64,000 bases of DNA from Chitinophaga pollutisoli (GCF_038396755.1 NZ_CP149822.1:3844001-3908000); one strand, 5' to 3'. Counted from the stretch's first letter, positions 17,943 through 28,116 are shown. Notes: generated by a model from the letters alone, not told the origin. Program-made: numbers and translations.

Positions 17943-19208
17943 TCAAAGATCATGCCTTACCGAAAAATAACCTTCGATGGAGCTCTTCCCGATAGGGTCC
18001 TGATCGTTGTCGATGAACACGCCGCCCCCCGACATGGTAAAACTGCCGCTCACCATTTCACCTTTCCCGCCAAATTCGCTCACGTTCAGAGCTCCGCCAG
18101 CAGGGGTATATCGCTTGAGGACTTTGTCGTACCATATGCTGGTGCAGTTTCTCGCGGTGCGCATATCTGCGAAAACCAATACTGTCTTGCCTGTACGCTG
18201 CCAGGCAAAGCCGCCGGCGCCACCACTCCAGGAGATTCCGAAATAACCTTCTTCGCCCATCCCCGATATTTCGAAATTCGTATCGTCAAACCCCGAATGA
18301 GCGGGGAAGTTTATCCACGCACCGCCGTCAACCCTGAACGAAATGCCGTCGGGAATCACCGTTACGGTGCTCACTACCATGAGCTGGCGCTTGCTGTCTT
18401 TCAGTGTAGCCGTCACGTTTGCTATTTCGGGTTTGGCCACCGTGGCGGGAGCGGAGTAGGTGCCGAGCCCGCCGTTCCCTTTCACCGTGCCTACGCCGCC
18501 CACCGCCCAGGATTTGATGAAGCTCCCGGGCAGGGGGCGCCCTTCTCCCAGCGTGACATCCTGTCCATCAGCCGGCACGAGCGGCGATAACAGGTCGTCG
18601 CCGGCCAGGGGAATGTAGGAGGTTACAGAAAGGGTGGTTTGCCCGCCTTCTGTCACGGTAGTAGCCACTGGATTGAGTTGTAACCATTGCAGCAGGGCCC
18701 AGTTGGAAAAGTGGTCTGTTTGTACGGACACAGTTTTCTGTGCTTTATTCACCACCGGCGCTTTCACCAGGCGCCAGAAATCTTTATCGTCCTGCCAGGC
18801 AATCCCCATTGCTTCGGGGATATTCACCCAACTTTCGTTGCCGGCCCACGAAAATTCGATCGTCACCGGCTTGGCGAAGATTTTCCCATGCGGCAGCAGC
18901 TGGAAACTCCTGCCCACGCCGCCCTGCACCGTATTCACCACTTCCTGCACTACGATGTCGATATTTTCCGTGACCGCGCCAACGGGGATCCGCAGCTTGA
19001 ACGAACCGTCTTCCGAAGTAATCGTGGCGCCGGCCGGCGTTACGGTGGTGATGATGGGATCACCGATCGGATCGCCCACGGGCCTCGCTTCCGGATCGGA
19101 AGGTATTTTGCCGGGTTGCTCCGTGTCAGGATCCACCGGCTTCGGATCTTTTTTGCACGCTGCCAGCAGCAGGAAGACCGGCAGGAATACGCTTAACAAC
19201 TTTTTCAT
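17943..19208 (-). CDS. Lipoprotein with ZU5-like beta domain
   Basis: 421 residues. The signal peptide ends in lipobox LAAC (Cys18) followed by KKD, a typical Bacteroidota lipoprotein start and probably surface-exposed. Residues of about 60-160 (TSEDGSFKLRIPVGAV and the following strands to TDHFSNWALLQW) look like the ZU5-like module often found in such proteins. The remainder is rich in Gly, Ser, Thr and Val and is predicted beta. No catalytic motif is visible. A second protein with a similar module is encoded at 53644. Function unknown; adhesion or surface binding is possible. Confidence 0.8.
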   Translation of the reverse strand: MKKLLSVFLPVFLLLAACKKDPKPVDPDTEQPGKIPSDPEARPVGDPIGDPIITTVTPAGATITSEDGSFKLRIPVGAVTENIDIVVQEVVNTVQGGVGRSFQLLPHGKIFAKPVTIEFSWAGNESWVNIPEAMGIAWQDDKDFWRLVKAPVVNKAQKTVSVQTDHFSNWALLQWLQLNPVATTVTEGGQTTLSVTSYIPLAGDDLLSPLVPADGQDVTLGEGRPLPGSFIKSWAVGGVGTVKGNGGLGTYSAPATVAKPEIANVTATLKDSKRQLMVVSTVTVIPDGISFRVDGGAWINFPAHSGFDDTNFEISGMGEEGYFGISWSGGAGGFAWQRTGKTVLVFADMRTARNCTSIWYDKVLKRYTPAGGALNVSEFGGKGEMVSGSFTMSGGGVFIDNDQDPIGKSSIEGYFSVRHDL

Positions 19209-19327
19209 GATGGGGTTAATTTCATTTCTGCGACAAAATTAATTCGCCGGATGCGTCTGCCAATAGGTAATGCTACCTAGTGGAAATAATTCCGCGTATG
19301 TGCGGTTTGCATGGCTGGATAAAAGGA

Positions 19328-19349
19328 AAGCCGCCCGGATGGGCGGCTT
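19328..19349 (-). terminator. Probable terminator of the glycan-uptake locus
   Basis: A perfect 9-bp stem (19328-19336 with 19341-19349) closes a GGAT loop. On the minus strand it is followed by the T-rich TTTCCTTTT. It lies 35 bp after the stop of the GH20-like gene. Confidence 0.6.
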
Positions 19350-19383
19350 CGCTGGTATAGGGTTTCCGGAATCGGACGGCAGA

Positions 19384-20517
19384 CTATTTTTTCTGTGCTT
19401 CGCGGATCGCTTTGAAGAGTTTTTTGAACGCCACCACGTTATCTTTCGCAAGCGGACGATACTCCCCGCGCTCATAATACGCGTCGATGAATTCTTTGGA
19501 ATTGAACCACATCGTCTCGAACATGCCCTGCATGCGTTGCCCCAGTGGCAGGGCCCATTCGGCGCGGGTCGCATCTTTCCGGATGGCGAGCACCTGGTTA
19601 AGCTGGTCGATGGCCACTTCCGCATTGGAGCAGGGGCTCGCCAGCACGTTGAACCCTTTCAGCGCGAAGTAACCCGGGGTGGGAGGGGCGCTTTCATATT
19701 TCCAGTCAGTGATCACGATGTCTTTGGAAATGCGGTCGATGGCGCGATGCGTATCGTTCATGCTCGCCTGCCAGGCAAGCAGGTTCGATGTTTTTCCGTC
19801 AATAAGCCGGTCGCTCCACATCCACATTTCCACATTTTTTTCCTTCAGATGGCCATGCAGTTTATTCACATATTCCGCGAAAATCTCCGAACGGTCGCCC
19901 CCGCCGCAGCGCGGACATTTATCGTACCCGATGATCCACGCTTCATCCAGCCCCACATGCAAGGCGTCCGATTCAAACGCCGCCACCAGCTCATCCATCA
20001 TCGGGAAGAAAATCTTCAGCAACTCCGGATGGCGGGGGCAGATGCTTTTGCTGTAGAAATCGAACATCCCGCCATTTTTCCAGGGGACCGGCGGATTGAA
20101 GTCCGGCGATTCATCGAGGTGCGGATATGCTTTCAGCAATGGCCCCATTTCCGTTGCCTCCGACTGGTGGGCGAATAGGTTCATCGTTGGGATGAGCCGG
20201 ATCTTCGCGTCCCTGCAGGCTTTCACGATCTGTTTCACGTCGCTTTCGGACAGTGCGCCTTTCTCCGCGAGTTCCGGATGCGATTTGTATTGATAGCTGT
20301 ATTCGATACGGATCGCCAGGGTGTTGACGCCTTCCCTCGGTAAAGCATTCCGGATAAATTCGCAAAACACCGGTACGTCCTGTTGCTTTGGAACACTCAT
20401 CAGCAGGCCCCTTACAGGCAATTCGTTCCACTTGTAAGCCGCATGTTGCGCCGCGGCGGAAAAGCCGGCGGCCGCAAAAATGCAGACCGCCAGCAGATGT
20501 TTCATTATTCTTTGCAT
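19384..20517 (-). CDS. GH20-like glycoside hydrolase (beta-N-acetylhexosaminidase-like)
   Basis: 377 residues with a Sec signal peptide (cleavage near AAAQ, residue 24), hence periplasmic. The TIM-barrel core contains HVGLDEAW with D191 and E192, matching the H-x-G-x-D-E signature of family 20, in which the Asp-Glu pair drives substrate-assisted cleavage of terminal N-acetylhexosamine. A CPRCGGG segment just after it may bind metal. It is shorter than classical GH20 enzymes and lacks their N-terminal domain. It is last in the locus, 6 bp after the IPT/NHL gene, so the likely substrate is a GlcNAc-containing glycan imported by SusCD. The start may instead be the Met at 20505. Confidence 0.75.
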   Translation of the reverse strand: MQRIMKHLLAVCIFAAAGFSAAAQHAAYKWNELPVRGLLMSVPKQQDVPVFCEFIRNALPREGVNTLAIRIEYSYQYKSHPELAEKGALSESDVKQIVKACRDAKIRLIPTMNLFAHQSEATEMGPLLKAYPHLDESPDFNPPVPWKNGGMFDFYSKSICPRHPELLKIFFPMMDELVAAFESDALHVGLDEAWIIGYDKCPRCGGGDRSEIFAEYVNKLHGHLKEKNVEMWMWSDRLIDGKTSNLLAWQASMNDTHRAIDRISKDIVITDWKYESAPPTPGYFALKGFNVLASPCSNAEVAIDQLNQVLAIRKDATRAEWALPLGQRMQGMFETMWFNSKEFIDAYYERGEYRPLAKDNVVAFKKLFKAIREAQKK

Positions 20518-20523
20518 AACTAA

Positions 20524-21804
20524 TTATTCGGCAATTACTTTTCTGATCCTGTTATTCCTTCTGTCCACCACATACACCACGCCGTCGGGCGCCACTACCA
20601 CACCCGTAGGCGCGCTGAACAGCGCTGCGGAGCCCGTGCCGTCCGCGAATCCTGCGGTGCTGCCGCCGGTGAAGGTGCTCACTTCCCAGGTTCCGGTTTT
20701 TATAAAGCGGATGCATTGGTTGGTATTGGTGGCGGAACCGTCCCAGCTGCCGTTACCGGCAACGAAAAGGTTATCGTTCGCGTCTACCGCTACGCTCCAG
20801 GGAAGATCGAACCTTGCGGATGCCGCCGGACCGTTGACCAGTCCCGCTTGTCCGCTACCGATCGTTACGCCCGCTTCCCAGGTGTCTGCTTTGAACTGGC
20901 GGATGGTATTGCTGCCGTTTACCACCACGTAAAGGTCGCCTTTGCTATCTACCGCTACGTCTGACGGATAGCTGAGGCCGGTGATGATTTTGGAGGAAGA
21001 ACCGTCGTTGGGATCAACGCGGTAAACGCTCCCTTCGGCCCTGGCGTCGCAATAATACAGCATGCCATTGCGGCGGTCGATGCCGAGCCCCCAGGCTTCA
21101 AACCACCCTACCAGCGAAGTGGTCCCGTTGGCAGTCACTTTCCGGATCGTCCACGCGGAAGGGTCGGATACGTACACCACGCCGTTTCCGGCAGCCACCA
21201 CATCGAAAGGCATATAGAACTCGGCTTCATTGGCTGGCCCTTCCTTATATCCGTTATTCCCGTTCCCCGTGAGCGTGGTCACTGTTCCGTCCGGCGCGAT
21301 TTTTCGCACGCGGCGGTTGCCGGCTTCGGGAACGTAGAGGTTTCCGTGTGCATCGATATCGATCCCGCATCGGTTGCCGATATTGAAAGAAGCTTCCGTG
21401 CCAACACCGTCTACATAACTTTCGTTGCCGCTGCCGGCGAAAGTAGAAACAACGGTGGAGGGCTGGTAGCCGAATTCCTGGGTGCTGGAAGCCTTGTTGC
21501 CGCGGATGTTCACTTCGATTTTGCCTGTTCCGGCTTTGGGCGGGATGGCGATGAGGATGCGGTCTTCCACCACACCCGCTACAAACGCGGGCACGCCGTT
21601 CACCGTAACGGTAACGCCGGTGGTGTCTTTGGTGAAATTGCTGCCGTAGATCAGTACTTCCACACCCGCGCCACCGATGGCCGGCGTGAATTTCTCGATC
21701 ACTACGGGCGCGTTGGGATCATGGTCGAAACCCTTGTCTTTCTTGCAGCCTGCCGATGCGATGAGCACCAGCAAAGCCATCAGGCTGAATGCAATATGTT
21801 TCAT
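20524..21804 (-). CDS. IPT/TIG and NHL-repeat lipoprotein
   Basis: The Met at 21804 gives 426 residues with lipobox SAGC (Cys20) followed by KKD; the longer frame starting at 21834 would overlap the susD stop and spoil the signal. Residues of about 30-110 form an IPT/TIG Ig-like domain (KFTPAIGGAGVEVLIYGSNF). The rest, about 120-425, consists of NHL beta-propeller repeats with recurring N-R-R-V-R-K-I and G-N-L-Y-V patterns. In SusC/SusD loci the gene after susD often codes for a surface glycan-binding lipoprotein; that role is inferred from its position. It lies 23 bp after susD. Confidence 0.82.
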   Translation of the reverse strand: MKHIAFSLMALLVLIASAGCKKDKGFDHDPNAPVVIEKFTPAIGGAGVEVLIYGSNFTKDTTGVTVTVNGVPAFVAGVVEDRILIAIPPKAGTGKIEVNIRGNKASSTQEFGYQPSTVVSTFAGSGNESYVDGVGTEASFNIGNRCGIDIDAHGNLYVPEAGNRRVRKIAPDGTVTTLTGNGNNGYKEGPANEAEFYMPFDVVAAGNGVVYVSDPSAWTIRKVTANGTTSLVGWFEAWGLGIDRRNGMLYYCDARAEGSVYRVDPNDGSSSKIITGLSYPSDVAVDSKGDLYVVVNGSNTIRQFKADTWEAGVTIGSGQAGLVNGPAASARFDLPWSVAVDANDNLFVAGNGSWDGSATNTNQCIRFIKTGTWEVSTFTGGSTAGFADGTGSAALFSAPTGVVVAPDGVVYVVDRRNNRIRKVIAE

Positions 21805-21827
21805 GGTCGTTGTCGGTTTGAGTGGAT

Positions 21828-23486
21828 TTACCATCCGGGGTTTTGTTTGAATTCATCATTACGGCCGGATACTTTGTCGATCTCGTTTTGCGGAACCGGC
21901 AGCCAGTAATCGCGGTCCAGGGTGTTGGTGAATTTGCGTTTCTCCACCACGGGATATTCATACGTCACGTTCCCCTGGCCGGTTACTTTTACGCCGTGTA
22001 CATCGCGGTTGTCGACGGTTTCGGCGATCTTCCAGCGGCGCACGTCCCAGAAGCGGTGATCTTCCAGCGCCAGCTCGATCCTCCTTTCGTTACGGATTTT
22101 GGCGCGCACAACGTCTTCGTTTCCACCGTTGAAAGCGGGCATGTCTACCCTGCCGCGTACGGCATTGATGGCGTCGAGTACATTGGTGCCTGCGCCTTTC
22201 GCTTCGAACTGCGCTTCGGCGTAGTTGAGATACAGCTCTGCCAGCCGGATGAGTACCCATTTGCGGTCGGTGGCGCCGGTGAGGTTGAAGAGGTTCACGC
22301 TTTCGAGGAGATATTTGCGGGGCCAGTAGTTGGTGGTTACCTGGCCGGGTCTCGGTGCGTCGGCGTCGTTGGGGTCCAGCGTGCGGCCTTTCCACATGGC
22401 TCCGGGGTAGAGGATGGTGGCGTAGAAGCGCGGGTCGCGGTTGTCGTATGGCCGCTGCGGGTTGTAGCCGGATGCGGGATCGGTGATGGCCAGGCCGGTC
22501 GGCTTCATTTCGTAATCATCTACCAGCTCTTGCAGGGGATTGATATTGCCGTATCCACCGGCGCCGCGGGGATTCAGTTCCTGGTCGAGGCCGCCATCGC
22601 GGTAAGCACCCGGGGCCGGACGGCTCCAGATCACTTCGCGGTTGAAGTACTGGGTGAACGCGTCGCTGTAATTGCCGTTCAGCACATAGCCGTTTTTCAG
22701 GGCGGTGTCGAGCGCGGCGCGGCAGGCGTCGGCGGCGAGGTCCCAACGGGCCTGCGACCGCACGGGCGTGAAAAGCGGGCTGGCATGATACAGCAGCACC
22801 CTTCCCTTCAACGCCAGCGCGATGGCTTTGCTCGCACGGCCCCAGTTGTTTGGCCGGGCGGAGTAATTTGCCGGCAGCAACGGCGCGGCTTCGTCCAGAT
22901 CGCGGACAATCGCCTGCATCACTTCGTCGATGGAATTGCGTTTGTAGTAAATGTCGTCCGGATTGTCGAAAGGGTTTTGCACTTCCGTCATCAACGGCAC
23001 TTTACCCCAGCGGATCACCAGCTGGAAGTAATAGTACGCGCGGAGCATCAGCACTTCGCCGCGCATGCGGGCCTTGCGTTCCGGGTAATTCGGATCGTTG
23101 GGGATGTTGTTGTAGTTGGCGAGGAAGAGATTGCAGGATCGGATCTTTCCATAAAACTCCGTCCATTGGCCCTGCATGGGGAAGGCCGCCGGGCTCATGG
23201 AAGAGTTATTGAAACTCCCGGCATCCGGATTCGTCGCCGATGCGTCGATCGCCTGGTTGGTTTCGTCGGTGGCGCTGCTCAGCATCCACGCGCTCCCGGG
23301 TTTGAAGAGGTTGGGAAGGCTCTGGTAAATGACGTTCACGAACTTCTCAGCGTTCTCGATATTCCGGAACACTTCCGCTTCGGTGATCTTGTCGCTGGGT
23401 TTCCGGTCGAGGAAGTTCTTGTTGCATGCGAACAGAGCGGGCAGCAACAGCCAGATGAACCGCTTCGTTATGATTGCTATTTTCAT
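21828..23486 (-). CDS. SusD/RagB-family outer-membrane lipoprotein
   Basis: 552 residues. The lipobox LFAC (Cys21) is followed by NKNFLDRKPSD, the classic SusD start. TPR-like helices fill the middle and the C-terminus has the family pattern RRIELALEDHRFWDVRRW and ends in NPGW. SusD proteins form the lid of the SusC channel and capture glycans at the cell surface. The gene lies 9 bp after susC and is part of the locus controlled by the sigma/FecR pair at 27026-28707. Confidence 0.95.
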   Translation of the reverse strand: MKIAIITKRFIWLLLPALFACNKNFLDRKPSDKITEAEVFRNIENAEKFVNVIYQSLPNLFKPGSAWMLSSATDETNQAIDASATNPDAGSFNNSSMSPAAFPMQGQWTEFYGKIRSCNLFLANYNNIPNDPNYPERKARMRGEVLMLRAYYYFQLVIRWGKVPLMTEVQNPFDNPDDIYYKRNSIDEVMQAIVRDLDEAAPLLPANYSARPNNWGRASKAIALALKGRVLLYHASPLFTPVRSQARWDLAADACRAALDTALKNGYVLNGNYSDAFTQYFNREVIWSRPAPGAYRDGGLDQELNPRGAGGYGNINPLQELVDDYEMKPTGLAITDPASGYNPQRPYDNRDPRFYATILYPGAMWKGRTLDPNDADAPRPGQVTTNYWPRKYLLESVNLFNLTGATDRKWVLIRLAELYLNYAEAQFEAKGAGTNVLDAINAVRGRVDMPAFNGGNEDVVRAKIRNERRIELALEDHRFWDVRRWKIAETVDNRDVHGVKVTGQGNVTYEYPVVEKRKFTNTLDRDYWLPVPQNEIDKVSGRNDEFKQNPGW

Positions 23487-23495
23487 GATGCTGGT

Positions 23496-26400
23496 TTAGA
23501 GGTTGATGGTGATTCCGGCGTTGAAAACGCGCATGATGGGATAAGGCTGCCAGCCCCAGCGGTCGCCCGCATTGGATTCCGGATCGATGCCCAGTTCGCG
23601 CACGTTGTCCCAGCTGATGAGGTTCATGCCGTTCACGTAAATACGGGCGTTCTTGATCTTCACTTTATTGGTCCAGTGCTTCGGCAGGCGGTACCCGATT
23701 TCCACGTTTTTCAGTTTCACGTAATCCGTCTTGCGTACCCAGTAGCTGGAATTGATGAAGTTGTTACCCATATTGCTTTCGGAATAGTGCAGCGCCGGGA
23801 AGGTGGCGTTGGCGGCATTCTCCGGCGTCCAGCGGCCTTCGTGGAAAGGACGGTAGCTTTCGCGGTAGTTCCACACCAGCTGGGCGGAATAAATCTGCCG
23901 GCCGCCGAGCGCTCCCTGGAAGAGGGCGCTTACGTCCAAACCCTTGTAGTCGATGCCAAGCGTTGCGCCGAAGTAACTGGTAGGCACGTTCAGCAAAGGC
24001 ATCATCACCCGGTCGGCTTCGTTGATCACACCATTGCCGTCGATATCCTTGTATTTGATGTCGCCGGGAATAAGCGGCGCGAAAGTCTGGCGGGCATGCC
24101 GGTCAATCTCTGCCTGCGATTGAAATAATCCTTCCGCCACATATCCCAATCCATAACCGATGGGCAAACCGGTAATGCTCTGATGTGCATATTGCAGCTT
24201 GGGCTCATCCATCTCCAGTATCTTATTTTTCACATACTGGTAATTAAGCTTGGCGAACAGCCCCACGCGCCCCACGTCCATATTGAGGTGCAGGTCGGCT
24301 TCCACGCCGCGGTTGATGATGCGGCCGCGGTTACGGTTGATGTCTGCGGTGATGCCGAGGTACGAAGGAGTGGTGCCGGCGTAGGTCAGGATGTCTTTCC
24401 TCAGTTCGCGGAAAAGGTCGACGTTGAATTTGATCTTGTCTTTCAACCAGCCCGTTTCAAAACCAAGGTTGGTTTTGGCGGCTTTCTCCCAGGTGATGGC
24501 GGTGTTGCCGATGCGGCTTTCGTAGTATCCGCCCACGCCGGTAGCCACGCTGCCGAAAGTGAAGCCGTCGCTGCGCGAGAAGTCGGACATGTACAACCAG
24601 CGGCCGCCGCCGATCTGGTCGTTACCCACATAACCGTGCGAGAAGCGAAGCTTCAGGAAGCTGAGGGCGCCGTCTTTCGGCATGAAATCCTCGCTGCTGA
24701 TCATCCAGGCCGCAGAAGCCGCAGGGAAGAAACCATAACGTTTGCCCACCGGGAAGTTCTCCGAACCGTTGTACCCGGCATTGAACTCGAGGTAATATCT
24801 TTTATCGTAGTTGTACGTTACACGGCCCACATAGCCTTCATATACGCGGGGTAGATCGCCGGATTGGGAGCGGAAGTTCCGGTTGAAGAGGAGCAGCCCG
24901 CCCAGCGAATGTTTCCCGAAATCACGGTCGTACATCAGTTTCAGGTCGTAGTAATAATACCGCTGCCCGCTGCTGAAGCCCGAACGTTGCAGGCTGGTGG
25001 CGGTGCGGTGCTGGAAATATTCTCCCGTATGCGTGCCGGGCTTCGATTTGTAACGGTACGAATCGAACTCCTGGTCAAACGCTACATTGATATCGCCGTA
25101 ATTCTCAAACGTGAAAAGCCCTTTCAACTTCAGCCCCGGCGTGATGAAATCCAGCTTGCGGGTGAGCGCCACCGAGCCGCTGGTGCTATGCCAGTAGGCG
25201 TCGAGGTAACCGTTCTGGGTGAGGACGCCGTACAGGTTATAGAAATCTTCCCGCATATTCCCTGACGCAATGCTGCCGTTCGGATTTTTAACCGGGGTAA
25301 GATGATTCGTCATCTGCGACAAAATTACCCAGTACAATTCCTGGCCCACGCGGTCCAGGGAAGGACTGGTACGGTTTTCCAGGCGGGATGCGAGGTCTAC
25401 CTGCAGGTCGGTGTTCTTGTCCAGCGTGATGTCGATGTTGGAGCGGAAGTTGAACCGGTCGTATTTGTATTTGATGCCGTAAATATTTTCGTTGCCATGC
25501 TTGTACAGGGGCTCCTGGCGCAGGTACGACCCCGACACGAAGTACCGCACGTATTTGGAACCGCCGTTGATGTTCACGTTGAGCGTTTTCTGCGGGGAGA
25601 AGTCGCGCACCATTTCTGTGTACCAGTCGGTGTTGGGATAATCATAAGGTTTGAGGCCGGTGCGGAAATATTCCAGCTCCTGTTCGGTCCAGCGGGGCGC
25701 CATGCCGTCGTTCTTCGCGGCTTCGTTTTGCAGCTGGGCGGATTGGTAGGAATCCAGGAACCTGGGGAAGGTAACCGGCTGCTGCATGGCCGTTTGCGCG
25801 TTGATCTGGATATTGGGAGGCCCTTCCTGCCCGCGGCGCGTCGTCACCAGCACGATGCCGTTGGCGCCCTGGATACCGTATAGCGCAGTGGCGGAGGCGT
25901 CTTTCAGGATGGAAACGGACTCGATCTCATTGGCGTCGAGCTGCCCCAGATCGGCGTTGCCGCGCGGGAGGCCGTCGATCACCACGAGCGGATTGGTCGA
26001 TCCTGTCGTATTGATACCCCGGATGAACAATTGCGAATAGTCCGCTCCCGGCCTCCCGCTGTGCTGCACCGTGATGAGGCCGGGGAGCCGCCCGGCGAGG
26101 GCGTTGGTGAGGTTGGCGACCGGGCTTTGCTTCAGCTCTTTGGTCTGGATGCTGCTGATGGCGCCCGTAATGCTCTGGCGCACCTGCTTCTGCCCGTAAC
26201 CCAGCACCACCACTTCGTTCAGGCCGGAGCTGGAAGGCTGCAGGATGATGTTGGGCAACTGCGTGCGGCCGTTGATCGGTACCTCCTGTTGCTGGAAACC
26301 GATGTAGGAAATGATGAGCACGCCGTTGGGAGGCGCCTGCAGGCTAAAGTTGCCCCGTTCGTCGGTAGCAACGCCCTGGCTGGTGCCCTTCAGCTGGATG

Positions 26401-26837
26401 CTGACCCCGATCAGTTCGTTGTTCTCGGGCGAAAGCACTTTGCCTTTGACGGTGATCTTTTCGTCCTGTTTTGCGGGCGAGATCACCACCAGCCCGTCGT
26501 CGAGAATGCGGTAGGTGAGGGAGCGGCCCTGCAGTACGCGGTCGAGCATGGCGGGAAGCGTGGCGTTGTCGAATTTGACGTCTACCTTTTCCGCGGCGGG
26601 GAAGGTTTTGATATTGTACAGGAAGCGGTAGGAGCTTTTCGTTTCGATCCACTCCAGGAGCTTTTTAAGTTCGATCTGCCGGCTTTCGATGGAGAACCGG
26701 TTTTGCGAATATCCCACAGCCGCCTGCAGCTGCAGGACTGTCACGGTCATGAGGATCAGGCATAGCTTCATAAACAGTAATGTTTGTCGCAAGAAATGCT
26801 TGGGTAATGCTGGTTGTGAACGCAGCGATTTTTTCAT
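23496..26837 (-). CDS. SusC/RagA TonB-dependent transporter with STN signalling domain
   Basis: The Met at 26837 gives 1113 residues and places a basic signal region and hydrophobic segment (ending near GYSQ, residue 45) at the N-terminus; starts at 26900 or 26771 are possible. Domains in order: STN secretin/TonB short domain (about 50-125), carboxypeptidase-regulatory-like domain (about 128-215), plug with SusC-type motifs such as RGINTTGSTNPLVVIDGLP, then a 22-strand outer-membrane barrel. The STN domain is known to pass a substrate signal to a FecR-type anti-sigma factor, and such a gene lies just upstream. Together with SusD it should import an oligosaccharide. Confidence 0.93.
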   Translation of the reverse strand: MKKSLRSQPALPKHFLRQTLLFMKLCLILMTVTVLQLQAAVGYSQNRFSIESRQIELKKLLEWIETKSSYRFLYNIKTFPAAEKVDVKFDNATLPAMLDRVLQGRSLTYRILDDGLVVISPAKQDEKITVKGKVLSPENNELIGVSIQLKGTSQGVATDERGNFSLQAPPNGVLIISYIGFQQQEVPINGRTQLPNIILQPSSSGLNEVVVLGYGQKQVRQSITGAISSIQTKELKQSPVANLTNALAGRLPGLITVQHSGRPGADYSQLFIRGINTTGSTNPLVVIDGLPRGNADLGQLDANEIESVSILKDASATALYGIQGANGIVLVTTRRGQEGPPNIQINAQTAMQQPVTFPRFLDSYQSAQLQNEAAKNDGMAPRWTEQELEYFRTGLKPYDYPNTDWYTEMVRDFSPQKTLNVNINGGSKYVRYFVSGSYLRQEPLYKHGNENIYGIKYKYDRFNFRSNIDITLDKNTDLQVDLASRLENRTSPSLDRVGQELYWVILSQMTNHLTPVKNPNGSIASGNMREDFYNLYGVLTQNGYLDAYWHSTSGSVALTRKLDFITPGLKLKGLFTFENYGDINVAFDQEFDSYRYKSKPGTHTGEYFQHRTATSLQRSGFSSGQRYYYYDLKLMYDRDFGKHSLGGLLLFNRNFRSQSGDLPRVYEGYVGRVTYNYDKRYYLEFNAGYNGSENFPVGKRYGFFPAASAAWMISSEDFMPKDGALSFLKLRFSHGYVGNDQIGGGRWLYMSDFSRSDGFTFGSVATGVGGYYESRIGNTAITWEKAAKTNLGFETGWLKDKIKFNVDLFRELRKDILTYAGTTPSYLGITADINRNRGRIINRGVEADLHLNMDVGRVGLFAKLNYQYVKNKILEMDEPKLQYAHQSITGLPIGYGLGYVAEGLFQSQAEIDRHARQTFAPLIPGDIKYKDIDGNGVINEADRVMMPLLNVPTSYFGATLGIDYKGLDVSALFQGALGGRQIYSAQLVWNYRESYRPFHEGRWTPENAANATFPALHYSESNMGNNFINSSYWVRKTDYVKLKNVEIGYRLPKHWTNKVKIKNARIYVNGMNLISWDNVRELGIDPESNAGDRWGWQPYPIMRVFNAGITINL

Positions 26838-26914
26838 AAATTTGGATTGAGTGTTGAACAATTGAAACAAACAGCTTCCCGCACGGAATCCTTGTTTCAT
26901 TCCATGTTTGGCAT

Positions 26915-26945
26915 AAAGGGTAGTGTGCCAGCACTATCCTTTTTT
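26915..26945. terminator. Hairpin between fecR-like and susC genes
   Basis: An 11-bp stem with one mismatch (26915-26925 with 26932-26942) closes a 6-nt loop. A T-run follows on the plus strand only, so on the transcribed minus strand it is a weak terminator or a partial attenuator that could separate fecR expression from susC. Confidence 0.35.
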
Positions 26946-27025
26946 AGTTGAATGGCGGCCGGAGAGCGCCTAACCTGATGTGTTGCAAAGTGTGAATCGT
27001 TCCATAGCTGTTTTTGTTGGTTGAC

Positions 27026-28021
27026 TTATTGCTGAATAAAAACGGTGTCGCCTCTCATGTCGTACGTGAAGGTGGCGATGATTTGCAGGGCTTTGAGGGC
27101 CTGCGTGATGTCTTCCTTCCGGAATTCCCCTGAAAACCGGTTGTCGTTGAGTGATGCGTCTTCGATAACGATGCGTTTATTGTACCATCTTTCCATGGTT
27201 TTGGCCAGTTCGGAGAAGGATTGGTCCCGGAACTGGAGCCGTCCTTTCCGCCAGAGCGATTCCGTGGCGATGGTATCTTTTGTTTTGGTGTTGTTTTGCA
27301 GTTGGGCATAGAAGTCGCCCCAGTCGCTGCCGGTGGCGCCGGCGGTAGTTTTCCGGGTGAGGAGGAGCTTCTGGCCGGGTGCGAGGAGTTGGCGGCGCGA
27401 GGGATCGCTTCGCAGGGATACGGCCACTTTCCCGTCCACCAGCGTGGTTTCCAGCTCGGCGTCTTCTGCGTAGGCTTTGAGATTGAAGGAGGTGCCCAGT
27501 ACCTGGACGGCCAGTTCTTCCGTATGGATCTCGAAGGGATGTTGCTGGTCGGGGGCTACTTCGAAATACCCTTCCCCGCTGAGGTGCACCGTGCGGCTGC
27601 CGCTGCCCATGTTGCCGGGATATCGGAGGCTGCTGCGGGCGTTGAGCCATACGCGGCTGCCGTCGGGCAGTTCCACGAAAGTGTTTTCGCCGGCGGGAGC
27701 GGAGGCGGTAAGCAATTCAGGTTGTCGGGAAGTGAGGAAGAACGTAGTGGCAGCGGCGATGAGGATAGCGGCTGCGGCGGCGGGCTTCCACCAGCGAAGG
27801 CGGCGGACCGGAGCCTGAGACGCGCCGGTTATCTCGCCTTCCGCCTGCAACCGGGCAGTGATGCTGTCGTATACGGCCGCGAGCCTGGGCGCGGGCGGAG
27901 CGGCCTCCCGGTATGGAGACGCGTACCTTTCCAGCCAGGATTCCAGGGCCTGTTGCTCTTCCGGTGTACAGTCGTTGCGGAGGTATTTGTCCAGCAGTTG
28001 CAGCAGTTGTTGATCGTTCAT
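27026..28021 (-). CDS. FecR-family anti-sigma factor
   Basis: The Met at 28021 gives 331 residues starting MNDQQLLQLLDKYLRN, the usual cytoplasmic sigma-binding start of this family; a Met nine residues earlier (28048) is possible. A single TM segment (Ala/Ile-rich, about 80-100) follows, then the FecR domain with FVELPDGSRVWLNARSSLRYP and LSGEGYFEVAPD and a C-terminal STN-like region. It should hold the FecI-type sigma factor encoded divergently at 28117 until the SusC STN domain signals. susC starts about 190 bp further along the same strand. Confidence 0.92.
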   Translation of the reverse strand: MNDQQLLQLLDKYLRNDCTPEEQQALESWLERYASPYREAAPPAPRLAAVYDSITARLQAEGEITGASQAPVRRLRWWKPAAAAAILIAAATTFFLTSRQPELLTASAPAGENTFVELPDGSRVWLNARSSLRYPGNMGSGSRTVHLSGEGYFEVAPDQQHPFEIHTEELAVQVLGTSFNLKAYAEDAELETTLVDGKVAVSLRSDPSRRQLLAPGQKLLLTRKTTAGATGSDWGDFYAQLQNNTKTKDTIATESLWRKGRLQFRDQSFSELAKTMERWYNKRIVIEDASLNDNRFSGEFRKEDITQALKALQIIATFTYDMRGDTVFIQQ

Positions 28022-28116
28022 TTGGGCGCTTGTGTCTGGATAAGACACGGTATCGGCGCGGTACCCTACCCCCGGAGGCCAAAAAAGGGCATGGTGCTGA
28101 AAATTCTCCTATTTTT

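Noticed and set aside
21822..24128. A 768-codon open frame on the plus strand opposite susD and susC
   Set aside because: It is antisense to two clear genes with full protein motifs; in GC-rich DNA the antisense frame often stays open. The product has no recognisable domain.
27913..28116. N-terminal extension of the ECF sigma factor
   Set aside because: The extension is antisense to the start of fecR and has no similarity to region 1 or 2; the ATG at 28117 fits family length.
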